Below, one piece after another: positions 37,808 to 48,166 of a stretch of 64,000 nt of DNA. Both the position numbers and the translations under genes were made by a program. A model generated the notes under the pieces. That model worked only from the letters and a program-made list of their open reading frames with translations. It was not told the DNA's origin and did not search any database. Origin of the DNA: Sediminibacillus massiliensis (GTDB lineage Bacteria; Bacillota; Bacilli; Bacillales; Amphibacillaceae); NCBI RefSeq assembly GCF_900156915.1, contig NZ_LT732535.1:668443-732442 (forward strand), in the 5' to 3' direction. Numbering within the stretch: position 1 is the stretch's first letter; every line of letters begins with the position of its first letter.

Positions 37808-38587
37808 CTAACTTGATTTCAATTTTTTCAATTCAATAAGGAACTTTCCGTTCAATACTTTGATGTAAGTGCCCTTCATGCCAAGTGATCTTGATTCAAT
37901 TACTCCTGCACTCTCCAATTTCCTTAATGCGTTAACGATGACAGAACGCGTGATTCCGACACGATCGGCAATCTTACTTGCAACAAGCAGCCCTTCATTT
38001 CCATCAAGTTCTTCAAAGATGTGCTCAATTGCTTCCAACTCGCTATATGATAAAGAACTGATAGCCATTTGTACCACGGCTTTACTTCTTGCTTCCATCT
38101 CGATTTCTTCTGTTTTTTCATGAAGAATCTCCATTCCTACTACCGTTGCGCCATATTCAGCCAGCAGTAGATCGTCTTCATTGAAACTTTGGGTCAACCT
38201 GCTTAAGATCAATGTACCGAGTCGTTCACCACCGCCAATGATAGGCACAATCGTAGTCAAACCATTTTGGAACAGTTCTTTATTTTCCTCCGGGAAAGCA
38301 GTGTATTTGCTATCTATATCCAGGTTGGCAGTGGTTTCCTGTACCCCGAACAAGCTATCGGTATATTCTTCCGGAAACTGTCTTTCTTCCAACATGGATT
38401 TCATTCTTTCGTTTTCTATTTGCTGATTGATGGCAACCCCAAGTAATTTCCCTCTTCTGCTTACAACGAATATATTAGCAGTAATCGTATCCCTTAATGT
38501 TGCTGACATATCATTGAAATCCACTGATTTCCCCGTAGTTTTTTGTAACATTGAATTGATTTTTCTTGCACGATCTAATAATTCCAT
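37808..38587 (-). CDS. codY: Global transcriptional regulator CodY
   Basis: CodY senses branched-chain amino acids and GTP and represses stationary-phase genes, including motility genes. The 259-aa protein has an N-terminal GAF-type effector domain ([18 protein letters not shown]) and a C-terminal winged helix-turn-helix ([20 protein letters not shown]). The ATG at 38587 fits the family; an in-frame TTG at 38605 lies on the ribosome site. It is followed by a terminator and then by a CodY-like site ahead of flgB. Confidence 0.97.
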   Translation of the reverse strand: MELLDRARKINSMLQKTTGKSVDFNDMSATLRDTITANIFVVSRRGKLLGVAINQQIENERMKSMLEERQFPEEYTDSLFGVQETTANLDIDSKYTAFPEENKELFQNGLTTIVPIIGGGERLGTLILSRLTQSFNEDDLLLAEYGATVVGMEILHEKTEEIEMEARSKAVVQMAISSLSYSELEAIEHIFEELDGNEGLLVASKIADRVGITRSVIVNALRKLESAGVIESRSLGMKGTYIKVLNGKFLIELKKLKSS

Positions 38588-38616
38588 ATTCGATCGATCC
38601 TCCAATCGTGTAATGA

Positions 38617-40011
38617 TTATAAAATATATTGGCTTAAATCTTTGTTCTTTGCTATAGAGCCTAGCTTATCGTCGACATATTGAGGAGTGATCTCTATTTT
38701 CTCCATAGTAATATCCGGAGCTTCATAAGATAAATCTTCCAACAATTTTTCCAGGATAGTATGAAGCCTTCTCGCCCCAATGTTATCCGTTTCCTGGTTC
38801 ACTTCATAAGCTACCTCCGCAAGTCTGGTAACAGCATCGTCAGAAAATTCAACATTTATACCTTCTGTGGCAAGAAGAGCCTGATACTGCTTCAACAATG
38901 CATTGGAAGGCTCGGTCAGAATGCTTCTGAAATCGTCGATGGATAACTTGTCGAATTCTACTCTGATCGGAAAGCGGCCTTGCAGTTCGGGAATCAAATC
39001 AGAAGGCTTAGCCATATGAAAAGCACCTGCGGCTATAAACAAGATATGATCCGTTTTGACCGCTCCGTGCTTTGTGACGACTGTCGAACCTTCCACAATC
39101 GGCAAGATGTCCCGTTGTACCCCTTCTCTCGATACATTGGCAGACTGTTCACTTTTCCCGGCCACTTTATCTATTTCATCAATGAATATGATTCCTGACT
39201 GTTCCACTTTCTGTACAGCTTCCTGGCCTACTTCATCCATGTCGATCAATTTTTGTGCTTCCTGCTGGATGAGGAGTCGCCTTGCTTCTGAAACAGGAAG
39301 CCTGCGTTTCTTTTTATTTTTCGGCATGAATTGCCCCAAAGCATCTTGCATATTCATGCCCATTTGTTCCATACCAGAACCTTGCAGCATATCAAACATG
39401 GAAGGGGAAGGCTGTTCCACTTCAACAGAGACCATTCTGTCTTCCAGCTCGCCAAGGTCCAGTTGTTGTCTGATTCTTTTCCGCTTGCTTTCCAGTTCTT
39501 GCTTTGTGCTGTCGGATTCTTGTTCTGTATCCTCGTTTCCTTGTTGCGGAAAAAACATCTCAAGGGGATTTTTGAAGTTGTTTTGTTTTTTTTCCTCGGG
39601 CACCAGTATTTTCACAAGACGTTTGTTTGCCAGTTCTTCAGCTTTATCCATGACCCCTGACATTTTTTCTTCCTTGACAAGCCTGACTGCAGTTTCAACC
39701 AAATCGCGGACCATGGATTCCACATCCCGGCCAACATAGCCTACTTCCGTGAACTTGGTTGCCTCCACTTTTACAAAAGGGGCCCCTACAAGCTTCGCCA
39801 GCCGTCTGGCTACTTCTGTTTTTCCAACACCCGTCGGACCTATCATCAGAATATTCTTAGGGACGATTTCATCCCGCATCTTTTCGTCAAGGTGAAGTCT
39901 TCTATATCTGTTTCGCAACGCGATCGCAACAGACTTCTTTGCATTCCGCTGACCGATAATATATTGATCCAGCTGCTCCACGATCTGCTTGGGAGTCATA
40001 TTCACAGCCAT
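38617..40011 (-). CDS. hslU: ATP-dependent protease ATPase subunit HslU (ClpY)
   Basis: HslU is the AAA+ unfoldase that feeds HslV. The 464-aa protein has the N-terminal [16 protein letters not shown], Walker [16 protein letters not shown], the GYVGRDVES pore motif, Walker [14 protein letters not shown] and the C-terminal tail that inserts into HslV. Its intermediate domain around residues 140-235 is rich in Gln, Met and charged residues. It lies 14 bp after hslV and before codY. Confidence 0.97.
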   Translation of the reverse strand: MAVNMTPKQIVEQLDQYIIGQRNAKKSVAIALRNRYRRLHLDEKMRDEIVPKNILMIGPTGVGKTEVARRLAKLVGAPFVKVEATKFTEVGYVGRDVESMVRDLVETAVRLVKEEKMSGVMDKAEELANKRLVKILVPEEKKQNNFKNPLEMFFPQQGNEDTEQESDSTKQELESKRKRIRQQLDLGELEDRMVSVEVEQPSPSMFDMLQGSGMEQMGMNMQDALGQFMPKNKKKRRLPVSEARRLLIQQEAQKLIDMDEVGQEAVQKVEQSGIIFIDEIDKVAGKSEQSANVSREGVQRDILPIVEGSTVVTKHGAVKTDHILFIAAGAFHMAKPSDLIPELQGRFPIRVEFDKLSIDDFRSILTEPSNALLKQYQALLATEGINVEFSDDAVTRLAEVAYEVNQETDNIGARRLHTILEKLLEDLSYEAPDITMEKIEITPQYVDDKLGSIAKNKDLSQYIL

Positions 40012-40025
40012 AACATAGCCTCCTT

Positions 40026-40571
40026 CTACTCAATGACCTCTAATGTGATGTGATCATTTGTAAATACGCATATTTCTCCTGCGACTTCCATCGCCGCTTG
40101 GGCGATCTCTTTTGCTGTCAATTCTTTCGAATATCGTACCAGGGCTCTGCCGGCACTCAATGCAAAGTTTCCACCAGAACCGATGGCCAAAATTCCATCA
40201 TCAGGTTCAATCACTTCACCAGTGCCTGACACAAGCAACATTTCGTCTTTATTCATGACGATAAGCATAGCCTCGAGTTTGCGCAATACTTTGTCTGATC
40301 GCCATTCTTTGGCAAGTTCAACTGCTGCTCTGGATAAATTGCCATTGTAGGCTTCAAGCTTGCCCTCGAACTTTTCGAAGAGGGTGAATGCATCGGCAAC
40401 AGAACCAGCGAATCCTGCCAGCACCTGCCCCTTGAATAATCTACGAACCTTCTTCGCTTTATGTTTCATCACGACGGAATTCCCTAAAGTCACTTGCCCA
40501 TCGCCACTCATGGCGCACTGTCCATTATGTCTGACAGCGAATATAGTGGTAGCATGAAATTCTCCGTTCAA
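40026..40571 (-). CDS. hslV: ATP-dependent protease peptidase subunit HslV (ClpQ)
   Basis: HslV is the proteolytic dodecamer paired with HslU. The protein of about 181 aa begins [18 protein letters not shown] if the TTG at 40571 is used, six bases after GAGGTG; a GTG three codons earlier has no ribosome site. The catalytic N-terminal residue in this family is a Thr, or a Ser in B. subtilis ClpQ; here a short propeptide (NGEFHA) precedes the Thr pair, as in some other Bacillaceae. The rest of the fold ([17 protein letters not shown]) is intact. Confidence 0.94.
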   Translation of the reverse strand: MNGEFHATTIFAVRHNGQCAMSGDGQVTLGNSVVMKHKAKKVRRLFKGQVLAGFAGSVADAFTLFEKFEGKLEAYNGNLSRAAVELAKEWRSDKVLRKLEAMLIVMNKDEMLLVSGTGEVIEPDDGILAIGSGGNFALSAGRALVRYSKELTAKEIAQAAMEVAGEICVFTNDHITLEVIE

Positions 40572-40588
40572 TTTTTCCACCTCACATT

Positions 40589-41506
40589 CTATCCATCCCT
40601 ATTATTGGCACGAGGATGGCTGTTCATATAGATTTCACGCAATCTATCCTTTGTTACGTGTGTATAGATTTGTGTAGAAGACAGATGCTCATGACCGAGC
40701 AGCTCTTGTACCACACGCAAATCTGCCCCTTCGTTTAACATATGGGTCGCAAAAGTATGCCTCAATTTGTGGGGGTGCAGGTCAACTGTCAGCGCAGCTT
40801 CTTCTACCAACTTGTTCAATATTAACCTTACTCCTCTGGCCGTTAAAGGTTTACCGCGGGCATTTAAAAATATAAAAGAAGTGTCCGATTTGCTTTTTTG
40901 CAGCAATTGTTTTCTGCCGTCGCTTATGTATTTTTCCAGAGCTTCTTCAGCGAAACGGCCAAAAGGCAAGTATCGCTCTTTCTTTCCTTTCCCTCTAACC
41001 AGCATAGTACCCAGATAAAAATCCACGTCTTCTAAAAGCAGACCAGTACACTCGCTCACCCGAATTCCTGTGGCGTATACCAATTCCAATATTGCCTGGT
41101 TTCGCTGACCTAATATCGTTGTGGTATCACTCACCGAAAAAAGTTTTTCCATTTCTTCCTCATAGAGAAATCCCGGAACAGGATGCTCCGCCTTCGGCAA
41201 TGTGATTTGGAGAAAAGGGTTGGAATCGACCTCTCCCTCTCTTTGTAAGAACTTATAAAAGCTTCGCAAACTTGATATCTTCCTTGATACACTTCTTCTC
41301 GACAAGCGCTGTTCATATAAAAATGCCAAAAAAATTCTGACCGTCTGGTAATCGACTAAAGAAACATCCGAAATGGCTTCTTGTTTCAGAAAATCGAAGT
41401 AAACGGACAGGTCTTTCAAATAAAATTCTATTGTATAAGCGGAAGCGTTCTTTTCAATTTGTAAATATTCTGTAAAGGCTTTCCTGTAAGCCTCCCAACT
41501 ATTCAT
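40589..41506 (-). CDS. xerC: Tyrosine recombinase XerC (CodV)
   Basis: This chromosome dimer resolution recombinase acts at dif with XerD. The 305-aa protein has an N-terminal SAM-like DNA-binding domain and a catalytic domain with the Arg in [26 protein letters not shown] and [16 protein letters not shown], which carries the nucleophilic Tyr. The start at 41506 follows GAGGTGGGGG. It is the first gene of the xerC-hslV-hslU-codY group. trmFO, which normally lies between topA and this gene, is absent. Confidence 0.96.
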   Translation of the reverse strand: MNSWEAYRKAFTEYLQIEKNASAYTIEFYLKDLSVYFDFLKQEAISDVSLVDYQTVRIFLAFLYEQRLSRRSVSRKISSLRSFYKFLQREGEVDSNPFLQITLPKAEHPVPGFLYEEEMEKLFSVSDTTTILGQRNQAILELVYATGIRVSECTGLLLEDVDFYLGTMLVRGKGKKERYLPFGRFAEEALEKYISDGRKQLLQKSKSDTSFIFLNARGKPLTARGVRLILNKLVEEAALTVDLHPHKLRHTFATHMLNEGADLRVVQELLGHEHLSSTQIYTHVTKDRLREIYMNSHPRANNRDG

Positions 41507-41641
41507 TCCCCCACCTCTTTTCAAGGCGTTTAAATATTAACATAACAAAGCTCGTCCACGCAATCGATTTTACTAAATTGTAACAAAATTCTGAATTATT
41601 CCAAGTATTTTCCATTTTTTCTTATATTTTTCTCAATACAA

Positions 41642-41676
41642 GGGAGGATTCATAAAATGACCCTGTAAATCCTCCC
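41642..41676 (-). repeat. Inverted repeat in the xerC leader (GGAGG-sequestering hairpin)
   Basis: GGGAGGATT and AATCCTCCC are perfect 9-bp arms around a 17-nt loop in the region upstream of xerC, with no T run. The left arm contains a full ribosome-site sequence and the right arm its complement. On the minus strand a six-codon frame (ATG-AAT-CCT-CCC-TTG-TAT-TGA) starts near the right arm. Confidence 0.5.
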
Positions 41677-41714
41677 GTGATTACTTAATATTATGAGGAT
41701 GTCAAGTGATATTC

Positions 41715-41728
41715 TTACCAAACGGTAA
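41715..41728. promoter_or_regulatory. Operator-like palindrome over the xerC transcription start
   Basis: TTACC and GGTAA flank a four-base centre and sit directly downstream of the -10 hexamer, where a bound repressor would block initiation. The regulator is unknown; no exact known site was recognised. Confidence 0.45.
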
Positions 41729-41756
41729 TTATAGACATAAAGAAAACCACTGTCAA
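41728..41756 (-). promoter_or_regulatory. Consensus sigma-A promoter upstream of xerC
   Basis: On the minus strand a perfect TTGACA, a 17-bp spacer and a perfect TATAAT give the strongest promoter in the window. It lies about 30 bp past the stop codon of the 108-aa gene and reads into the xerC-hslVU-codY group across a long leader. Weaker promoter-like pairs (for example TTGGAA-N16-TACAAT) lie nearer to xerC. Confidence 0.85.
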
Positions 41757-41785
41757 ATGAAAACACCCTTATGACTCTGCTCTTA

Positions 41786-42112
41786 TCACTTTTGCTGTTC
41801 CAGTATTCCTATTTCTTCTATTTGGCGCTTCGTCTTTTCCGTCCCCAATTCATATATCTTACGGAAAACATTGATCATTTGATCGTCATATTGTTCCCTT
41901 TCCTCATCGGCAGCTTTTTCTTGGAAAGGCGCTCTGTAATGATATTCAGCTGCCCGGCTTCCGGCTAAATGCTGTTCATGGAACAATGATTCGATTTCCA
42001 GTTTGTTTTCATACGTACCTTCAATTTCATACTCTACACCCCCGTCATGTGTTGGAGTGGGATTTACATCTCCTGTCTCGATTTTCACAAAATATTTGTT
42101 CTTTTCCGTCAT
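41786..42112 (-). CDS. Hypothetical 108-aa protein, in the usual trmFO position
   Basis: The family was not recognised. The product of about 108 aa starts MTEKNKYFVKIETGDVNPTP after GGAGGG, has a basic/acidic mix, no membrane helix and no signal peptide, and ends in a lysine- and glutamate-rich helix. It contains the segment YENKLEIESLFHEQHLAGSR, which looks structured. It is flanked by a topA terminator upstream and the xerC promoter downstream, so it seems to be its own unit. In B. subtilis trmFO occupies this slot; no trmFO remnant was seen. Confidence 0.75.
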   Translation of the reverse strand: MTEKNKYFVKIETGDVNPTPTHDGGVEYEIEGTYENKLEIESLFHEQHLAGSRAAEYHYRAPFQEKAADEEREQYDDQMINVFRKIYELGTEKTKRQIEEIGILEQQK

Positions 42113-42209
42113 ATTATCCCTCCTAGTTAATTTCCTCATACCCGTTTACCGCACTTTTGTAACAAACTTCTATTCATTCCACTGTTAACAAAGACGTTCT
42201 CCCTGCATG

Positions 42210-42244
42210 AAAAAAACACCAGATCAAATGAAGATCTGGTGTTT
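42210..42244 (-). terminator. Rho-independent terminator after topA
   Basis: Arms AAACACCAGATC and GATCTGGTGTTT enclose a seven-base loop, followed by a run of T on the minus strand. It begins five bases past the topA stop codon. It isolates the 108-aa gene from topA. Confidence 0.9.
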
Positions 42245-42248
42245 CCTG

Positions 42249-44324
42249 TTACGTTTGTGTTTCTTCTTTATAGTCACAATTCGTGCACTGGATTTGGGTT
42301 CCTTTTTTAGCTTTCTTTTCAACAAGCAAGGAACTGCATTTTGGGCATGGCCGTGAAATCGGTTTGTCCCATGAAATGAATTCGCATTCCGGGTAGTTAT
42401 CACACCCGTAAAAAGTCCTGCGTTTTTTTGTTTTGCGCTCTACTATATTTCCCTCTTTACAGTTCGGACATTTAACGCCTATCTCTTTCAAAATCGGTTT
42501 TGTGTTCCGACAGTCCGGAAAGTTCGAACAAGCAAGAAATTTACCATACCGACCCATTTTATATACCATTTCATGACCGCAATTTTCACAGTCGATCCCG
42601 GCTGGCTCATCTTTGATTTCTATTTTTTCCATTTCCTGCTCCGCTTTTTCAAGCCGTTTGTCGAAACCAGAATAAAACTCGTCAATGATGTTTACCCATT
42701 GAGTTTTTCCTTCTTCAATAGCATCTAGATCGCCCTCCATTTTAACTGTGAAATCTACATCAATAATTTCCGGGAAGAATTCTTCCATTATATCTGTAAC
42801 GATTTCACCTAACTCTGTCGGCACGAATCGCTTATTATCCAGTGTCACATATCCCCGGCGCTGAATGGTATCCAAGGTTGGGGCATACGTAGACGGCCTT
42901 CCCAATCCTTGTTCTTCCATTGTTCTGACTAGACGCGCTTCTGTGTATCTTGGCGGCGGCTGGGTGAAATGCTGATTCGGATTTATTTCCTCCGCTTTGA
43001 CTGTCATCCCTTCTTCAAGGTCTGGGAGTAATTTATCTTCTTCTTTCTTATTGTCATCCCGTCCCTCGATATATACTTTCATAAAACCTTTAAACTTTAT
43101 TTTTGAGCCAGTAGCCCTGAATTCGACCCCTTCATTCAGTAAATGAACCGTCATGGTATCCATCACTGCCGGTGCCATCTGGCTGGCAGTAAAGCGGTCC
43201 CAAATCAATTTATATAATCTGTATTGATCTCTCGACAAGATGCTTTTCATGGCTTTAGGATCCCGATGGACGGAAGTCGGCCTGATCGCTTCATGGGCAT
43301 CCTGTGCTCCTTCAGCGTTTTTCGCCTTCTTCGGTCCACCCAAGTATTCATCACCGTATTGTTCCTTTATATAGGAAGCGGCATCTTTTTGGGCTGTTTC
43401 GGATATTCTGGTTGAATCTGTACGCATGTAAGTTATAAGGCCGGTAATACCTTCCTTTTTCCCCAAATCAATTCCTTCGTATAATTGTTGGGCGACCATC
43501 ATTGTCTTCCTTGCACGGAAATTCAGTTTTCTAGCGGCTTCCTGTTGCAAAGAGGAAGTAGTAAATGGTTGGGATGGATTTCGCTTCCTTTCACGCTTGT
43601 TCACTTTATCGACCCGGAAGTCCGATCCATCTAGTTTTGATAAAATGCTATCCACTTCTTCCCTATTGCCAAGTGCTTGTTTCTTTCCGTCCAAACCGTA
43701 AAAAGCCCCTTCAAATGACTCCTTCTCTTTCAAGAAGTTTGCGTCAATTGACCAATATTCTTCCGGCTTGAAGTTTTCAATTTCTTTCTCCCTGTCGATG
43801 ATCATTTTTACCGCTACAGATTGAACGCGGCCTGCGCTAAGTCCTTTTTTTACTTTCTTCCATAATAAAGGACTAATGTTATATCCCACCAACCTGTCCA
43901 ATATCCGTCTGGCCTGCTGTGCATCGACTAAATCCATGTCGATTGACCGGGGATGCTTGAACGATTCCTTTATTGCGTCTTTCGTTATTTCGTTAAAAAC
44001 AACCCGGCAGTCAGAGTTTTCGTCGATGTTCAGACTGTGGGCCAAATGCCATGCTATTGCTTCCCCTTCTCTGTCGGGGTCGGCAGCCAAATAGACTTTC
44101 TTTGCTTTTTTTGCTGCCGTCTTCAATTCTTTTAAAACAGGTCCTTTGCCCCGAATTGTGATGTATCTGGGTTCAAATGACTTTTCAATGTCTACAGCCA
44201 TTTGGCTTTTAGGTAAATCTCTCACATGCCCCATCGACGCTTTTACTTGGTATTTCTTTCCTAAATAACGTTCAATAGTTTTTGCTTTTGCTGGAGATTC
44301 AACAATTACAAGATAATCTGCCAT
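42249..44324 (-). CDS. topA: DNA topoisomerase I
   Basis: This type IA topoisomerase relaxes negative supercoils. The 691-aa protein has the N-terminal TOPRIM domain ([33 protein letters not shown]), the catalytic Tyr in [12 protein letters not shown], and three C-terminal Cys4 zinc fingers (CENCGHEM...[15 protein letters not shown]...[15 protein letters not shown]...CTNC). The ATG at 44324 follows GGGAGGAAAAGAC. It is separated from dprA upstream by about 535 bp containing a strong promoter and hairpins. Confidence 0.97.
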   Translation of the reverse strand: MADYLVIVESPAKAKTIERYLGKKYQVKASMGHVRDLPKSQMAVDIEKSFEPRYITIRGKGPVLKELKTAAKKAKKVYLAADPDREGEAIAWHLAHSLNIDENSDCRVVFNEITKDAIKESFKHPRSIDMDLVDAQQARRILDRLVGYNISPLLWKKVKKGLSAGRVQSVAVKMIIDREKEIENFKPEEYWSIDANFLKEKESFEGAFYGLDGKKQALGNREEVDSILSKLDGSDFRVDKVNKRERKRNPSQPFTTSSLQQEAARKLNFRARKTMMVAQQLYEGIDLGKKEGITGLITYMRTDSTRISETAQKDAASYIKEQYGDEYLGGPKKAKNAEGAQDAHEAIRPTSVHRDPKAMKSILSRDQYRLYKLIWDRFTASQMAPAVMDTMTVHLLNEGVEFRATGSKIKFKGFMKVYIEGRDDNKKEEDKLLPDLEEGMTVKAEEINPNQHFTQPPPRYTEARLVRTMEEQGLGRPSTYAPTLDTIQRRGYVTLDNKRFVPTELGEIVTDIMEEFFPEIIDVDFTVKMEGDLDAIEEGKTQWVNIIDEFYSGFDKRLEKAEQEMEKIEIKDEPAGIDCENCGHEMVYKMGRYGKFLACSNFPDCRNTKPILKEIGVKCPNCKEGNIVERKTKKRRTFYGCDNYPECEFISWDKPISRPCPKCSSLLVEKKAKKGTQIQCTNCDYKEETQT

Positions 44325-44564
44325 GTCTTTTCCTCCCAAGAGGTATTTCTGTTGTTTTTCATACTATTTTAAACTTGACTCGGCTATTCCTAAATATATT
44401 TCATTGGTGAATTTTTCTTTATAATTTCAGATTATTTTCAGATTCCTTTAACGAACTTGCCAAGCACCTGTGATCTTATTCAACATCTCTCTCGTTCTGA
44501 TGAAGTTGAATGCTGACCTGGCGCAGCGGAAAAATATTACCTTTCCAGCACCTCAGCTTCCTTG

Positions 44565-44797
44565 AAAATAAAAAGCCATTTTCTTCGGGCGAAGCGATGA
44601 TGTGGTAGCGTGGTGTATATCATCGACTTAGCCAGAACGGAAGAAGGCCCGATTAAGTTAGTTCGCAGTTTGTGGTTTATTATCTACGTTATAAAAATCT
44701 CTCTATTTAGTTATAAATTTACACACAATAAAAGATATATTAGGAAATTATATGCATCAAGGATAAAAGTTCCACTTTTAGTTGATAAATCTTCCCT
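44565..44797 (-). ncRNA. Candidate small RNA or topA leader element
   Basis: The region starts downstream of a strong promoter and ends at a hairpin with a T-rich tail. The terminal element is an imperfect inverted repeat of about 74 nt (44575-44648) built around GCTAAGTCGATGAT and ATCATCGCTTCGC, followed on the minus strand by TTTTTATTTT. A TAAAAGT/ACTTTTA palindrome lies near the predicted 5' end (44764-44780). No open frame of note is present and no known RNA family was recognised. It could be a 230-nt sRNA, an attenuated topA leader, or a copy of a dispersed repeat. Confidence 0.45.
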
Positions 44798-44827
44798 ATT
44801 ATTAAATACTTTTTTGTATTTTGTCAA
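44798..44827 (-). promoter_or_regulatory. Strong sigma-A type promoter between dprA and topA
   Basis: Minus-strand TTGACA, an 18-bp spacer and AATAAT begin about 30 bp past the dprA stop. It reads toward topA about 465 bp away across the hairpin region, so it drives either a separate RNA or a long topA leader. Confidence 0.75.
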
Positions 44828-44859
44828 ACAGATCAATTAAATTTTTTTCAATAAGGTGC

Positions 44860-45777
44860 TTAATTTTCTTCATTTTCAGACAGAATTCGACCCCATTTTC
44901 TTTCCAAATCGTGCCAATCCTCCACTAAATCATGGGTCTTAAGCACTAATTTAGCACCTTCTTGAATTAATTTGTTACACCCTGATGATTGGTCAGACAA
45001 CGGAGAGCCCGGAAAAGCATACACTTCTCGCCCCTGGTCGAGTGCCTGCTCAACTGTGATCATTGTTCCACTTTTTTCTTTAGCTTCTACTACAAGAGTT
45101 CCAAAGCTCAGTCCGCTGATAATCCTGTTGCGCTCAGGGAAGTGATATTTCTTAGGAGGGGTTGAGGGTGCATATTCTGAGATGACTAATTGGGTTGCAG
45201 CAAGTTGGCGGAATAATTCAGTATGCTGTCGCGGATAAATATGGTGAAAACCACTTCCTAATACTGCGATTGTGTTCCCTTTTCCTTTTACAGCAAGACG
45301 GTGGGCATTTGCATCAATACCTTTAGCCATACCACTCACCAACAGCCATCCTTCCTTTACCAAAGGAAAGAGAACTTTCTCCATTAAAGTCCAGGATGAC
45401 TGTGATGGTTCTCTGGTTCCCACAACACTAAGACAAGGTTTGTGTTTTAACAAGTCTAGATTGCCGATTAAATATAACACGATGGGTGGATCTTTAATCA
45501 CTTTTAAGATAGAAGGATAATCTTTTTCGAATATAGTGAGGACATGGAATTTCTTCATATCTTCCAGTACAGAGGCAAGCAGATTTTTATCCCGTAGATC
45601 TTTACAGAGGGCATATGAGCGTTTTATTGGAATGGTAAATTCATTGGAGATTTGCATAGGGGACATAGAAAAAATTTTAGTCAAATCGGGATCTTTTCTA
45701 ATGATTTTCCATATGATCAATCTGGAAGCATTCCTGCACCTTTGCAGCAAAATCAACCTTGTCTTGAAATTATTCAA
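44860..45777 (-). CDS. dprA: DNA processing protein DprA
   Basis: DprA loads RecA on incoming single-stranded DNA during transformation. The protein of about 305 aa has a SAM-like N-terminal region and a Rossmann-fold core with VVGTREPSQ, GSGFHHIYPRQH and HFPERNRIISGLS. It lacks the C-terminal winged-helix domain of some homologues, as does the B. subtilis protein. The start may be TTG at 45777 (nine bases after GGAG) or GTG at 45783. It lies between sucD and topA. Confidence 0.94.
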   Translation of the reverse strand: MNNFKTRLILLQRCRNASRLIIWKIIRKDPDLTKIFSMSPMQISNEFTIPIKRSYALCKDLRDKNLLASVLEDMKKFHVLTIFEKDYPSILKVIKDPPIVLYLIGNLDLLKHKPCLSVVGTREPSQSSWTLMEKVLFPLVKEGWLLVSGMAKGIDANAHRLAVKGKGNTIAVLGSGFHHIYPRQHTELFRQLAATQLVISEYAPSTPPKKYHFPERNRIISGLSFGTLVVEAKEKSGTMITVEQALDQGREVYAFPGSPLSDQSSGCNKLIQEGAKLVLKTHDLVEDWHDLERKWGRILSENEEN

Positions 45778-45808
45778 AAGCACTTACTCCTTTTCACTAT
45801 TATTTAAC

Positions 45809-45835
45809 AAAAAGGCTGGCTTAGATAAGCCAGCC
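45809..45835 (-). terminator. Rho-independent terminator after sucD
   Basis: Ten-base arms GGCTGGCTTA and TAAGCCAGCC around a two-base centre are followed by TTTTTG on the minus strand, nine bases past the sucD stop. It ends the sucCD transcript, so dprA must have another start. Confidence 0.92.
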
Positions 45836-45843
45836 CGCACAAG

Positions 45844-46746
45844 TTAATGTGTTTTACATTTATCATACAGATTATTATCTTTCAATACCCGGATGATCGT
45901 CTCACCCATAACAGCAGGTGTTTCTGCCACCTCGATACCGCAATCGTTCATTACTTTAATTTTCTCGTCGGCTGTACCTTTACCACCAGAAATGATCGCA
46001 CCAGCATGGCCCATACGCTTTCCTGGAGGTGCTGTCGCACCGCCTATAAATCCGACTACTGGTTTCTTCATATTGGCTTTTACCCACTCTGCAGCCTCTT
46101 CCTCTGCTGTTCCGCCAATTTCTCCAATCATCATAACAGCTTCGGTTTCTGGATCGTCATTGAAAGCTTGGAGGACATCGATAAAGTCAGTTCCATTGAC
46201 CGGGTCGCCGCCGATTCCCACAGCAGTTGACTGACCGAAACCTTCTTCAGACAGCTGGTGTACCGCCTCATAAGTCAGCGTACCAGAACGTGAAACAACC
46301 CCGATATGTCCTTTTTTATGGATATATCCCGGCATGATACCGATTTTGCACTCATCCGGAGTAATGACTCCAGGACAGTTCGGTCCCACTAAACGGGTTT
46401 TTTTGCCTTCCATATAACGTTTTACTTTCACCATGTCCATGACCGGAATATGTTCCGTTATGCAAATTGCCAGGTCTAATTCTGCATCGACAGCTTCCAT
46501 GATTGCATCTGCAGCAAAAGGTGCCGGTACATAAATAACTGAAGCGTTGGCACCTGTCTTGTCTACAGCTTCCTTTACAGTATTAAAAACTGGAACGCCT
46601 TCCACTTCTGTTCCACCTTTTTTAGGTGTAACCCCTCCGACAATCTTTGTCCCGTAGTCAAGCATTTGTTTTGTATGAAAAAGAGCTGTTGATCCTGTTA
46701 TACCTTGAACGATTACTTTTGTATCTTTGTTTACGAATACACTCAT
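45844..46746 (-). CDS. sucD: Succinyl-CoA synthetase alpha subunit
   Basis: With SucC this TCA-cycle enzyme makes succinate and ATP from succinyl-CoA. The 300-aa protein has a CoA-binding N-terminal Rossmann domain ([17 protein letters not shown]), [13 protein letters not shown], and the catalytic His region [20 protein letters not shown]. It lies 158 bp after sucC, a wider gap than in B. subtilis, containing a 12-bp palindrome (AATCGCGCGATT at 46877-46888). Confidence 0.97.
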   Translation of the reverse strand: MSVFVNKDTKVIVQGITGSTALFHTKQMLDYGTKIVGGVTPKKGGTEVEGVPVFNTVKEAVDKTGANASVIYVPAPFAADAIMEAVDAELDLAICITEHIPVMDMVKVKRYMEGKKTRLVGPNCPGVITPDECKIGIMPGYIHKKGHIGVVSRSGTLTYEAVHQLSEEGFGQSTAVGIGGDPVNGTDFIDVLQAFNDDPETEAVMMIGEIGGTAEEEAAEWVKANMKKPVVGFIGGATAPPGKRMGHAGAIISGGKGTADEKIKVMNDCGIEVAETPAVMGETIIRVLKDNNLYDKCKTH

Positions 46747-46904
46747 TTTCGTCCGTCCTTTCTACATTATGGCTGAGCTGGTTACTGTTTAGCTGAAAAG
46801 GGAAACATTTCAACCTTCACAGATTACTAGTTTAATAATACGTTTTTCTATAAAGGCAATTTATTTTACGAGCCGTAATCGCGCGATTTTGAATTTTTGG
46901 AATA

Positions 46905-48065
46905 TTATTTGACGAGTGATACGATTTTTTCTGCCCCGTCTGCCATAGATTCAGCGGCCGTAATATTAAGCCCCGATTCAGCAAGGATTTTCTTGCCGAG
47001 TTCCACATTAGTACCTTCAAGCCGAACCACTAGCGGAATTTCTAATCCCACTTGCTTTGTTGCTTCCACGACACCCTCAGCAATAACATCGCATTTCATT
47101 ATGCCGCCAAAGATGTTGACAAGAATTCCTTTGACATTGGAATCGGACAAAATAATTTTGAAAGCTTCTGTTACTTTTTCAGCAGTGGCTCCGCCCCCTA
47201 CATCGAGAAAGTTAGCGGGGTCGCCGCCGTAATGTTTGATAATATCCATTGTGGCCATCGCAAGTCCAGCCCCGTTTACCATACAGCCAATATTGCCATC
47301 TAGGGCGATATAACTTAAATCATGCTTGGAAGCTTCGATTTCCTTCTCATCTTCCTCGTCCAAGTCCCGATAATCGGCGACATCTTTCTGACGGAAGATA
47401 GCGTTATCATCAAAGTTCAACTTGGCATCCAATGCCAAGACATCTCCATCCCCTGTTGTAACCAACGGATTTATCTCAGCAATAGAGCAGTCTTTCTCTT
47501 CGAACACTCTATAAAGACCCATCATGAATTTGACTGCTTTCGACAAATACTCATCGGGAATATTGATGTTAAATGCAAGTCTCCTTGCCTGGAACGGTGT
47601 AAGCCCGACAACCGGATCGATGACTTCTTTAAAAATCTTTTCCGGAGTCTCTGCTGCCACCTCCTCTATTTCTGTACCCCCTTCTTCAGAAGCCATCATA
47701 GTTACCCGTGATGTCGCCCGGTCAAGAACAAGGCCGATGTAGTATTCTTTCTTGATGTCACAGCCTTCTTCAATGAGTAAACGCTTAACTTCTTTCCCTT
47801 CAGGACCCGTTTGGTGTGTAACCAGTGTTTTGCCTAATATGTCCTCGGCATATGTACGCACTTCGTCCAGATTCTTTGCTACTTTGACACCGCCGGCTTT
47901 ACCCCTGCCGCCTGCGTGAATTTGTGCTTTAACAACCGAAACGCTGCTGCCCAGTGATTCAGCGGCTTCTACTGCTTCATCAACAGAATAAGCTACACGG
48001 CCATTAGGAACAGCAACACCGTATTTTCGCAAAATATCTTTGCCTTGGTACTCATGAATGTTCAT
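46905..48065 (-). CDS. sucC: Succinyl-CoA synthetase beta subunit
   Basis: SucC is the ATP-grasp partner of SucD, carrying the nucleotide site. The 386-aa protein starts [17 protein letters not shown] after GGGAGG, shows the ATP-grasp motif ([17 protein letters not shown]) and the C-terminal flavodoxin-like domain with [18 protein letters not shown] and [14 protein letters not shown] good promoter lies about 35 bp upstream. Confidence 0.97.
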   Translation of the reverse strand: MNIHEYQGKDILRKYGVAVPNGRVAYSVDEAVEAAESLGSSVSVVKAQIHAGGRGKAGGVKVAKNLDEVRTYAEDILGKTLVTHQTGPEGKEVKRLLIEEGCDIKKEYYIGLVLDRATSRVTMMASEEGGTEIEEVAAETPEKIFKEVIDPVVGLTPFQARRLAFNINIPDEYLSKAVKFMMGLYRVFEEKDCSIAEINPLVTTGDGDVLALDAKLNFDDNAIFRQKDVADYRDLDEEDEKEIEASKHDLSYIALDGNIGCMVNGAGLAMATMDIIKHYGGDPANFLDVGGGATAEKVTEAFKIILSDSNVKGILVNIFGGIMKCDVIAEGVVEATKQVGLEIPLVVRLEGTNVELGKKILAESGLNITAAESMADGAEKIVSLVK

Positions 48066-48099
48066 CTTCCATCCTCCCATCAAATTTCACTGCACCTAC

Positions 48100-48129
48100 A
48101 TTGTATAAAAAAAAGTCATAAATTGTCTA
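48100..48129 (-). promoter_or_regulatory. Sigma-A type promoter of sucCD
   Basis: On the minus strand TAGACA (one mismatch to TTGACA), an 18-bp spacer and TACAAT (one mismatch to TATAAT) precede sucC by about 35 bp. Confidence 0.75.
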
Positions 48130-48166
48130 CACATTATGTTTGGCATGTTAACAGTTTTCTGGATTG

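Noticed and set aside
44610..44840. Open frame of 76 codons on the plus strand between dprA and topA
   Set aside because: It lies across the promoter and hairpin region on the opposite strand, has no ribosome site and resembles no protein I know.
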